Under the pieces are notes generated by a model that saw only the letters and a program-made list of their open reading frames with translations, made no database searches and had not been told where the DNA came from. Source: Quadrisphaera sp. RL12-1S (GTDB lineage Bacteria > Actinomycetota > Actinomycetes > Actinomycetales > Quadrisphaeraceae). Taken from it: a stretch of 64,000 nt of DNA. The translations under genes and the position numbers were made by a program. Shown here in pieces: positions 44,994-51,687 of this stretch. The first letter of the stretch is position 1; every line of letters starts with the position of its first letter. The stretch lies in the NCBI RefSeq assembly GCF_014270065.1, contig NZ_JACNME010000003.1, positions 186,001-250,000 on the forward strand, given 5' to 3'.

Positions 44994-46945
44994 GCGCCCA
45001 CGGTAGGAGCGGCAGGTGCGGTCTCCGGCAGCACCACCGCTGCCGTGACCGGCGGCGGCGCGCTGACCCCCGGCACCACCACGGCCGGGCCGGCGGCGGC
45101 GAGCACGTCGGTGATCTCGTGGCCGATGAGCTCGTGGCGCTCGAGCAGGGCGTCGCGCAGGGCGGCCACGAGGTGGGTGTTGGCCCCGAGCAGGGCGCGG
45201 ACGGACTCGCGCTGGGCGCCGAGCAGCTCCTCCAGCTGCCCGCGGGCGCTGGCGTCGCCCAGCACGCGGCCCACGAGACCCTCCCCCACCGGCGAGGCCT
45301 CGGCGGCCGCGAACGACACCAGCGAGCCGGCCATGCCGGCCGAGCCGACCATCTGCGCGCCGATGCGGGTGGCGTAGGCGAGGTCGGAGCTGGGTCCGGT
45401 GGACACGTCGCCGAAGGCGAGCTCCTCGGCGACCTGGCCGCCGAAGGCGATCTGCACCAGCGCGACGAGCTCGCTGCGCGAGCGGGTCCAGACCTCCTCG
45501 GCGTCACCGTGGGCGAGCAGGCCCAGCGCGCCGGCGCGCTTGATGATGGTGAGCACCTCCAGCCGGCGCTGCGGCGCCACGAGGTGGGCGACCACGGCGT
45601 GACCGGCCTCGTGGGTGGCGATGAGCCGCGCCTCGCGGGCGGTGTAGCCCACCGGGGACCCCAGACCCACGGAGGTCACCAGGCGGGCGTGCTCGACGTC
45701 CTTCCAGCTCATGGCGGACGCCCCGCGGCGCACGGCGTTGACCAGGGCCTCGTCGAGGAGGTTCTCGATCATCACCGGGGTGGACCCGGCGGTGATGCCG
45801 GCGAGGGCGTCGCGGCGCTCGTCGTCGTCGAGCTCGGCCTCGTGGGCCTTGCGGGACAGGAAGTGGTCGAGCACCTCGCGGCGGCCCCGCTGGTCGGGCG
45901 CGTCGAAGGTGAGGCGGCGGTCGAAGCGGCCCGGGCGCAGGAGCGCGGGGTCGAGGGAGTCGGCGCGGTTGGTGGCGGCGATGAGCAGGACGTCGACGGG
46001 CTCGACCTTCGGGCGCGGCAGCTGGCGGTGCGCCGGGAGCAGCAGGTTCACGGCGTCGACCAGGCGGCCGAGCATCTGCTGGGCGCCGGTGGGCTCGTCG
46101 AAGGACTGCATCTGCACGAGCAGCTCGTTGACCACACCGCCGACGCCCTCGGCGTTCATGGCGGAGACCACCCGTCCGTGGTCGTGGGCGGCCGCCACCC
46201 GGGCCGTCTGGAGCGGCAGTCCCTCGAGCCCGCCGCAGCAGGTGACGCTGCTGGCGGGGCTGCTCGCCGACGGGGCGGGCGCCATCGGCATGCCGTGGCG
46301 GACGGTGGCGATGGCGTCGATCTCCTCGATGAAGCCGATCGCCCCGCCCTCGGCGCGCGCGGCCTTGCGCAGCGCCCGGAAGTAGGAGCGGATCTTGCGG
46401 GCCGTCGCGCCGTAGTACATCGACTGGAAGCTGGTGCCGGACACGTAGAGGAAGGGGACGCCCGCCTCGCGCGCCATGGCCTTGGCCATGTGCGTCTTGC
46501 CGGTGCCGGGAGGGCCTTCGAAGAGGAGGCCGCGGCGCGGCGTGCCGCCCATCTCGCGGCGGAAGGTGCGTCCGGCCAGGAACAGGTCCAGCGAGCGCTG
46601 CACCTCCTCCTTGACCGGGCCGAGGCCCTTGACGTCGTCCATCGAGACGTCGATCTGCTCGGGGCGGTACACGAGGTGGGGCGAGCGGCCGGAGACGACC
46701 ACCTGCGCCAGCAGCACCCCGATCATGACCAGGAAGAACAGGCCGACCATGAGGTACAGCGGGTCCACCGCCGGCAGCGCGAGGTCGGCCGAGGAGACCG
46801 GGTCGCCCGTCAGCAGCCGGTACCAGAGGTAGCCGGCCACGGGCGCGAGGACGACGGCGAGGCGGAGCAGGCGCCGCTGACGGCGCCGCTCGCGGTTGCG
46901 GCCGACGTCGGCGCTGTCGCGGCGGGCACCCTGCTGTGACTCCAT
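44990..46945 (-). CDS. FtsH-like AAA+ metalloprotease with altered Walker B and a central insertion
   Basis: The 651-residue protein has two membrane helices (about 28-45 and 64-84), an AAA+ domain and an M41 protease domain. Walker A is GPPGTGKT at 144-151. Walker B reads FIEEID at 205-210, where FtsH has FIDEID. The second region of homology NRADSLDPALLRPGRFDRR is intact. The pore-loop area reads SMYYGATA instead of the FVGVGA type. An insertion of roughly 80 residues separates Walker B from VLLIAATNR. HEAGH at 445-449 supplies zinc ligands, with the third in GPSSDLAYAT. It probably degrades membrane or soluble proteins. The ATG at 46945 is chosen for its GGGGAG site. Confidence 0.87.
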   Translation of the reverse strand: MESQQGARRDSADVGRNRERRRQRRLLRLAVVLAPVAGYLWYRLLTGDPVSSADLALPAVDPLYLMVGLFFLVMIGVLLAQVVVSGRSPHLVYRPEQIDVSMDDVKGLGPVKEEVQRSLDLFLAGRTFRREMGGTPRRGLLFEGPPGTGKTHMAKAMAREAGVPFLYVSGTSFQSMYYGATARKIRSYFRALRKAARAEGGAIGFIEEIDAIATVRHGMPMAPAPSASSPASSVTCCGGLEGLPLQTARVAAAHDHGRVVSAMNAEGVGGVVNELLVQMQSFDEPTGAQQMLGRLVDAVNLLLPAHRQLPRPKVEPVDVLLIAATNRADSLDPALLRPGRFDRRLTFDAPDQRGRREVLDHFLSRKAHEAELDDDERRDALAGITAGSTPVMIENLLDEALVNAVRRGASAMSWKDVEHARLVTSVGLGSPVGYTAREARLIATHEAGHAVVAHLVAPQRRLEVLTIIKRAGALGLLAHGDAEEVWTRSRSELVALVQIAFGGQVAEELAFGDVSTGPSSDLAYATRIGAQMVGSAGMAGSLVSFAAAEASPVGEGLVGRVLGDASARGQLEELLGAQRESVRALLGANTHLVAALRDALLERHELIGHEITDVLAAAGPAVVVPGVSAPPPVTAAVVLPETAPAAPTVGA

Positions 46946-47012
46946 GCTCACTCCCCGTGTCGGCTACGGCTCATCACAGCGACAGTCCGCCACTCTCTGC
47001 AACCGAACCTCG

Positions 47013-47041
47013 ACGCAGGGGTGGCAATCACTACCCTGCGT
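47013..47041. terminator. 8-bp hairpin downstream of mshB
   Basis: ACGCAGGG at 47013-47020 pairs with CCCTGCGT at 47034-47041 over a 13-base loop, ten bases past the mshB stop and before the ftsH-like gene. Confidence 0.5.
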
Positions 47042-47050
47042 GACACGAGG

Positions 47051-48145
47051 TCACGCTGGGGGTGCGATCCCCGCGAAGAGGTCGGTCTCCAGGCCGTCGC
47101 CGCGACGGGTGTCGGGAGCGGCGGCGCCGCGCGCCAGCCGGTACGCCTCCGTGGTCCACACCGGCTGCCAGCGGTCCTGGCTGACCATGAACTCCGGCGC
47201 TCCGGCGCCCCCCTCCCCCGCGAGCCGGGTGCGGACCTGGCTGCGGTGGGCGCGCAGCGCCGCCGCCTTGGCGGACAGCTGCTCGGGGGCCTCGACCACG
47301 CAGGCGACCTCGTCGTCGTCGACCACCATGGTCGGCCACGACGAGCGGTCGCCGCCGAAGGACTCCTCCGCCACGGACGCCGGGACCACGCCCTCGTAGC
47401 ACTTGGCCACCTCCCACGGCACGCCGCCGGCCACGCGCGAGGCCGAGGGGTCGGCGGCCAGCTCCACGGCGCGGCGCGCCACCGCGGCGGCCTGGACGTG
47501 GTCGGGGTGGCCGTAGCCGCCACCCGGCTCGTAGGTCACCAGCACCTGCGGTCGCACCTCCCGCAGCACGCCCGCCAGGCGCGCGGCGGCCTCGTCGAGG
47601 TCGGCGCGGGCGAAGGCCGACGGCCCGGTGTCGGGGGCGGCGACGGCGCGCATGCCCTCCCCCCACGCCATGCCGGAGTCCTCGTAGCGCACGGCCGCCG
47701 TGGCGGCGGCGTCCTCCCCCGCGAGCGGGGCGTCGTCGAGGAAGCGGTGGTCGGTGACGCCGAGGGCCTCCATCGCGGCGGCCAGCTCCAGCACGCGGTG
47801 CGCGCTCAGCGCGGCGTGGTCCCCCTCCAGGTGCGCGAGCTCGGGCTCCACCACCTCCCCGCGCTCCCCGCGGGTGCAGGTGACGAGCGTGACGCCGGCA
47901 CCGGCGCTGGCGTAGCGGGCCATGGTGGCGCCGTTGCCGATGGTCTCGTCGTCGGGGTGCGCGTGGACCAGCAGCAGGCGCCGCGGGACGTCGAGGGACT
48001 CCATCGCCGCCAGCTCCTCCGGCTCGAAGGCGCGCTCGGCGACGTCGTCGACGACGTCGGCCAGCTGCCCCAGCACGTCGTCGGCGGGGCGCGTGGTGGC
48101 CTGCGGGGAGGAACCGGGCTCGGGCGCGTCGGGCGTCGTCGTCAC
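47051..48145 (-). CDS. mshB: MshB-like N-acetylglucosaminyl-inositol deacetylase (PIG-L family)
   Basis: The 364-residue zinc deacetylase matches MshB, which deacetylates GlcNAc-Ins in mycothiol synthesis. The zinc motif LLLVHAHPDDET is at about 57-68 (AHPDDE at 62-67), followed by TCTRGERGEVV and the third ligand in GGGYGHPDHVQA. The N-terminal ~50 residues are extra and disordered. The mycothiol-conjugate amidase Mca is a close paralogue; the tail and length favour MshB but do not exclude Mca. The GTG at 48145 has TAGCGT eight bases upstream (leaderless). In M. tuberculosis mshB lies near typA and fdxC, as here. Confidence 0.85.
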   Translation of the reverse strand: MTTTPDAPEPGSSPQATTRPADDVLGQLADVVDDVAERAFEPEELAAMESLDVPRRLLLVHAHPDDETIGNGATMARYASAGAGVTLVTCTRGERGEVVEPELAHLEGDHAALSAHRVLELAAAMEALGVTDHRFLDDAPLAGEDAAATAAVRYEDSGMAWGEGMRAVAAPDTGPSAFARADLDEAAARLAGVLREVRPQVLVTYEPGGGYGHPDHVQAAAVARRAVELAADPSASRVAGGVPWEVAKCYEGVVPASVAEESFGGDRSSWPTMVVDDDEVACVVEAPEQLSAKAAALRAHRSQVRTRLAGEGGAGAPEFMVSQDRWQPVWTTEAYRLARGAAAPDTRRGDGLETDLFAGIAPPA

Positions 48146-48153
48146 AGCCCGCC

Positions 48154-48159
48154 ACGCTA
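48154..48159 (-). promoter_or_regulatory. -10 box (TAGCGT) of a leaderless promoter for mshB
   Basis: TAGCGT ends eight bases before the GTG at 48145. Confidence 0.5.
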
Positions 48160-48224
48160 GCCACCCGGCCCCGGACCCGCGCTCCGCGGCGACCCACCGG
48201 CCCAGCCACGCCCCCCTCGTCGGT

Positions 48225-48256
48225 GACGATCACGCACCTGCGCGCCACCAGGCCCT
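48225..48256 (+). repeat. Solo copy of the 32-bp repeat
   Basis: This copy begins GACGATCACGCACC and contains CGCGCCACCA, matching the units at 8521-8584 almost base for base over about 28 positions. Confidence 0.75.
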
Positions 48257-48284
48257 GGGTCCTGGCCAGACCGTGGCCGTCTCC

Positions 48285-48419
48285 GCGATCTCGCGCCCCT
48301 TCCGGCGAGCTCCTGCCCCATCCCGCGAGCTCGCGCCCCATCGGGGCGGTCGATGGGGCGGAAGCCCGGGTGATGGGGCGCAAGCCCGGGTGGGCGCAAG
48401 CGCGGGTGGAGGCCCGGGT
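48285..48419. repeat. Opposed imperfect 20-bp tandem repeats
   Basis: Three 20-bp units of the type GCGAGCTCGCGCCCCATC lie at 48285-48304, 48305-48324 and 48325-48344. They are followed by units of the type GATGGGGCGCAAGCCCGGGT at 48352-48371 and 48372-48391 and by shortened copies to 48419. The second set resembles the reverse complement of the first, so the block forms a large imperfect palindrome downstream of tetR. Confidence 0.75.
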
Positions 48420-48432
48420 GCCTCCTGCGGGG

Positions 48433-49086
48433 TCAGGCGAGCACGGCGGCCGCGAAGAGCCGCTCGAGCACCGCGCCGTAGGCGGCCGGGCTCCACCCCC
48501 GCCGCACCACCAGCTGGTCCCACAGCTGGACGCCGTTCAGCGCCCACAGGGCGTCGCGCACCGCGTCGAGGTCGAGGTCGGGCCGGGTCTGCCCCGTCCC
48601 GACCAGGTGCCGCGCCAGACCCGTCATGCCCACCAGCCGCTCTCCGTCCGCCTTGGCGAGCAGCGCCGCGGCGCCAGGGTCGCCGGTGGCGCGCAGCGCC
48701 AGCAGCAGCAGCGGCGCGGTGCGCTCCTGGACCGCGACGGCGACGGCGGTGTAGCCGTGCAGCACCTCGCGGGCGTCGGTGAGGGGCCGCAGCGCCTGGA
48801 GGGCCTCGCGCTCGGCGAGGGCGACGGGCTCGTCGTCACCACCGACAGCGACGTCGAGCAGGGTCGACAGCAGCGCCGCCCGGCCGCCGACCGCCTTGTA
48901 GACGAGCTCCACCGAGACCTCCGCGGCAGCGGCCACCCTCGCCACGGAGAACTCCGCGAACCCCTCGGCCAGCAGCAGGTCACGGGCGGCGCCCAGCACG
49001 CGGGCGCGGTTCTGCGCGGCGCGCGCCCGGCGGCCGCTGGCGTCGTACGCGCGCCGCGCCTTGACCTCACCCACGTTCGGTTCCAC
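48433..49086 (-). CDS. TetR-family transcriptional regulator
   Basis: The ~217-residue protein has an N-terminal TetR helix-turn-helix (RARVLGAARDLLLAEGFAEF, VARVAAAAEVSVELVYKAVG) and a helical ligand domain. The GTG at 49086 is directly preceded by AGGAGT, unusually close; a GTG at 49074 is an alternative. A 17-base palindrome with 7-bp arms (CCTGTAT/ATACAGG) at 49090-49106 overlaps this ribosome binding site, so the protein should repress itself and the divergent DUF1772 gene. Confidence 0.87.
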   Translation of the reverse strand: MEPNVGEVKARRAYDASGRRARAAQNRARVLGAARDLLLAEGFAEFSVARVAAAAEVSVELVYKAVGGRAALLSTLLDVAVGGDDEPVALAEREALQALRPLTDAREVLHGYTAVAVAVQERTAPLLLLALRATGDPGAAALLAKADGERLVGMTGLARHLVGTGQTRPDLDLDAVRDALWALNGVQLWDQLVVRRGWSPAAYGAVLERLFAAAVLA

Positions 49087-49089
49087 ACT

Positions 49090-49106
49090 CCTGTATCGAA
49101 TACAGG
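49090..49106. promoter_or_regulatory. Predicted TetR operator
   Basis: CCTGTAT-N3-ATACAGG is a perfect dyad of seven-base arms. It covers the translation start region of tetR and faces the divergent DUF1772 gene. Confidence 0.65.
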
Positions 49107-49130
49107 CAACTGGATCTGAACTGTTGCCTG
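49103..49130. promoter_or_regulatory. Second inverted repeat in the tetR/DUF1772 region
   Basis: CAGGCAAC at 49103-49110 and GTTGCCTG at 49123-49130 pair around 12 bases. It overlaps the TetR palindrome at one edge and may be a second operator or a leader hairpin for the DUF1772 gene. Confidence 0.45.
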
Positions 49131-49165
49131 GCGACGGAGTCTCACACCCCCGCTGGAGGCACCCC

Positions 49166-49714
49166 GTGAGCGCACCCGCAGCCGTCCCCTGCCGCACCGG
49201 GCTGACGGTCCTCGCCACCGCCGCCACCGGGCTCGTGGCGGGGGTCCACCTCAGCGGCCTGCCGCTGGCGGAAGCGCTGCGCACCCTCGGCCCGGCGGAC
49301 TACACCACCACCAAGCGAGCGCTCGACGTCAGCTACCCGAAGCTCATGAAGCCCCTGCTGCTCGCCTCGCTGGCCCTGCTCGCCGCGTCCCTGGCCGCCC
49401 AGGCCCTGGCGGAGCGCCGCGGGACGGCGGCGAGCAGCGGTGTCGCGCTGGCCGCCGGCGTCGTCGTCCTCGTCGCGGTCCTGCGCGGAGACCTGCCGCT
49501 CAACGAGCAGGTGGCCGGGTGGGACCCGCTCGCGCCGCCCGCCGGGTGGGAGGCGGTGCGGGCGGACTGGGAGCGGTGGTTCGCGGTCCGGACGACCGCC
49601 AGCGGCGTCGCGTTCACCGCGGCCCTGGCCGCGCTGGTGACCGCGGTCCCCGCAGCGGGGCGCCCCTCGACCCCGCGAGGGCGGAGGACAGGGCCAGGAA
49701 CAGCGCGTTCCTGA
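49166..49714 (+). CDS. DUF1772 membrane protein (anthrone oxygenase-like)
   Basis: The 182-residue protein has four hydrophobic helices. Family features include TATGLVAGVHLSGLPLAEAL, the lysine-rich KRALDVSYPKLMKPLLLAS and the signature LPLNEQVAGWDP with WFAVRTTASGVAF. Fungal relatives include anthrone oxygenases; bacterial ones are unassigned. The GTG at 49166 has GGAGG six bases upstream. It is divergent from tetR with shared operators, so it is probably induced by a small ligand of TetR. The 3' end of the gene forms part of a long hairpin. Confidence 0.82.
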   Translation: MSAPAAVPCRTGLTVLATAATGLVAGVHLSGLPLAEALRTLGPADYTTTKRALDVSYPKLMKPLLLASLALLAASLAAQALAERRGTAASSGVALAAGVVVLVAVLRGDLPLNEQVAGWDPLAPPAGWEAVRADWERWFAVRTTASGVAFTAALAALVTAVPAAGRPSTPRGRRTGPGTARS

Positions 49715-49735
49715 CCCTGTCCTCCGCCCTCGCGG
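49673..49735. terminator. 21-bp perfect hairpin between DUF1772 gene and typA
   Basis: The arms 49673-49693 and 49715-49735 are perfect complements, and the loop contains a nested AGGAAC/GTTCCT stem. The left arm lies inside the DUF1772 coding sequence. It is placed to end transcription from both convergent genes. Confidence 0.8.
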
Positions 49736-49747
49736 TGCGGCTGCGCC

Positions 49748-51652
49748 TCAGCGGCGGGCGCGGGCGACCTTGCTGCGCTCGGTCTGGTCCAGGACCACCT
49801 TGCGGATGCGGACGGCGTCGTGGGTGACCTCGACGCACTCGTCCTCGCGGCAGAACTCCAGGCTCTGCTCCAGCGACAGCTTGCGGGCCGGCACGAGGCG
49901 CTCCAGCTCGTCCGCGTTGGAGCGGACGTTGGTCATCTTCTTCTCCTTGGTGATGTTGACGTCCATGTCGTCAGAGCGGGAGTTCTCCCCCACCACCATG
50001 CCCTCGTAGACCTCCGTGGAGGGCTCCACGAACAGCGTGCCGCGCTCCTGCAGCGAGGTCATCGCGTAGGAGGTGGCGGCGCCGGCGCGGTCGGCCACCA
50101 TCGAGCCGGACGGGCGCGTGCGCAGCTCGCCGAACCACGGCTCGTACTTCTCGAAGGTCGCGTGGGCGATGCCGGTGCCGCGGGTCTCGGTGAGGAACTC
50201 CGTGCGGAAGCCGATGAGCCCGCGCGAGGGCACGAGGAACTCCATGCGCACCCAGCCGGTGCCGTGGTTGGTCATCTGCTCCATGCGGCCCTTGCGGACG
50301 GCGAGCAGCTGCGTGACGGCGCCGAGGTAGTCCTGCGGGACGTCGATGGTGAGGCGCTCGACGGGCTCGTGGACCTTGCCGCCGATCTCCTTGGTGACCA
50401 CCTGCGGCTTGCCGACGGTGAGCTCGAAGTTCTCGCGGCGCATCTGCTCCACGAGGATGGCCAGCGCCAGCTCGCCGCGGCCCTGCACCTCCCACGCGTC
50501 GGGGCGCTCAGTGGGCAGCACGCGCATGGACACGTTGCCGACCAGCTCGCGGTCGAGGCGGTCCTTGACCAGGCGCGCGGTGACCTTGGCGCCCTTGACC
50601 TTGCCGGCGGTGGGCGCGGTGTTGGTGCCGATGGTCATGGAGATGGCGGGCTCGTCCACCGTGATGAGCGGCAGCGGGAGGGGGTTCTCGGCGTCCGCGA
50701 GGGTCTCACCGATGGTGATCTCGGGGATGCCGGCGACGGCGCAGATGTCGCCGGGGCCCGCGGAGTCGGCGGGCTTGCGCTCGAGCGCCTCGGTCATGAG
50801 CAGCTCGGTGAGCTTGACGCGCTGCTGCGTGCCGTCGGCGCGGCACCACATGACGGAGTCGCCCTTGTGGAGCTCGCCCTCGTGGATGCGGCACAGGGCG
50901 ATGCGGCCCAGGAACGGGGAGGCGTCGAGGTTGGTGACGTGCGCCTGCAGCGGCGCGCCCGGCGTGTAGGAGGGCGCGGGCACCGTCTCGAGGATGGTGC
51001 GGAACAGCGGCTCGAGGTTGTCCTCGTCGGGCATGCCGCCGTCGGCGGGCTGGTTCAGCGAGGCCCGTCCGGCGCGCGCGGACGCGTAGACCACCGGGAA
51101 GTCGAGCAGGTCGTCGGCGTCGGGCATGTCGCCGGCGAGGTCGAGGAAGAGGTCACCGGTCTCCTCGACGACCTCGGAGATGCGCGCGTCGGGGCGGTCG
51201 ACCTTGTTCACCACGAGGATCACGGGCAGCTTCGCGGCCAGCGCCTTGCGCAGCACGAAGCGCGTCTGGGGCAGCGGGCCCTCGCTGGCGTCCACGAGCA
51301 GGGCGATGGCGTCGACCATCGACAGGCCGCGCTCCACCTCGCCGCCGAAGTCGGCGTGGCCCGGGGTGTCGATGATGTTGATGGTCACGCCCTCGGGAGC
51401 GCCCACCGCCGCCGCCGACGGGCCGGTGTACCGGACCGCCGTGTTCTTGGCGAGGATGGTGATGCCCTTCTCGCGCTCCAGGTCGCCGGAGTCCATGACG
51501 CGGTCGTCCACGTGCTGGTGGTCGCCGAAGGCGCCGGACTGCTTGAGCATCGCGTCGACCAGGGTGGTCTTGCCGTGGTCGACGTGGGCGACGATCGCGA
51601 TGTTGCGCAGGTCGGCGCGGGTCGCGGTCTTGCTGGAGGTGCCAGCGGACAT
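49748..51652 (-). CDS. typA: Ribosome-associated GTPase TypA/BipA
   Basis: The 634-residue translational GTPase has G1 AHVDHGKTT, the [11 protein letters not shown] switch, G3 [15 protein letters not shown]4 NKVDRPDA, and EF-G-like domains plus the BipA C-terminal domain (EMTNHG..GW type [20 protein letters not shown]). BipA assists 50S assembly and stress adaptation. The ATG at 51652 fits [20 protein letters not shown]; upstream codons in frame are low-complexity. A -10 box TACGCT at 51690-51695 would give a leader of about 31 bases. In M. tuberculosis typA is Rv1165, close to mshB. Confidence 0.95.
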   Translation of the reverse strand: MSAGTSSKTATRADLRNIAIVAHVDHGKTTLVDAMLKQSGAFGDHQHVDDRVMDSGDLEREKGITILAKNTAVRYTGPSAAAVGAPEGVTINIIDTPGHADFGGEVERGLSMVDAIALLVDASEGPLPQTRFVLRKALAAKLPVILVVNKVDRPDARISEVVEETGDLFLDLAGDMPDADDLLDFPVVYASARAGRASLNQPADGGMPDEDNLEPLFRTILETVPAPSYTPGAPLQAHVTNLDASPFLGRIALCRIHEGELHKGDSVMWCRADGTQQRVKLTELLMTEALERKPADSAGPGDICAVAGIPEITIGETLADAENPLPLPLITVDEPAISMTIGTNTAPTAGKVKGAKVTARLVKDRLDRELVGNVSMRVLPTERPDAWEVQGRGELALAILVEQMRRENFELTVGKPQVVTKEIGGKVHEPVERLTIDVPQDYLGAVTQLLAVRKGRMEQMTNHGTGWVRMEFLVPSRGLIGFRTEFLTETRGTGIAHATFEKYEPWFGELRTRPSGSMVADRAGAATSYAMTSLQERGTLFVEPSTEVYEGMVVGENSRSDDMDVNITKEKKMTNVRSNADELERLVPARKLSLEQSLEFCREDECVEVTHDAVRIRKVVLDQTERSKVARARR

Positions 51653-51687
51653 GGGTGTGCACTCGATCCGTCGTGGGGTGGAGGCCC

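Noticed and set aside
48146-48432. A small gene between mshB and tetR
   Set aside because: The only open frames run through tandem repeats, and no plausible start or ribosome binding site was found.
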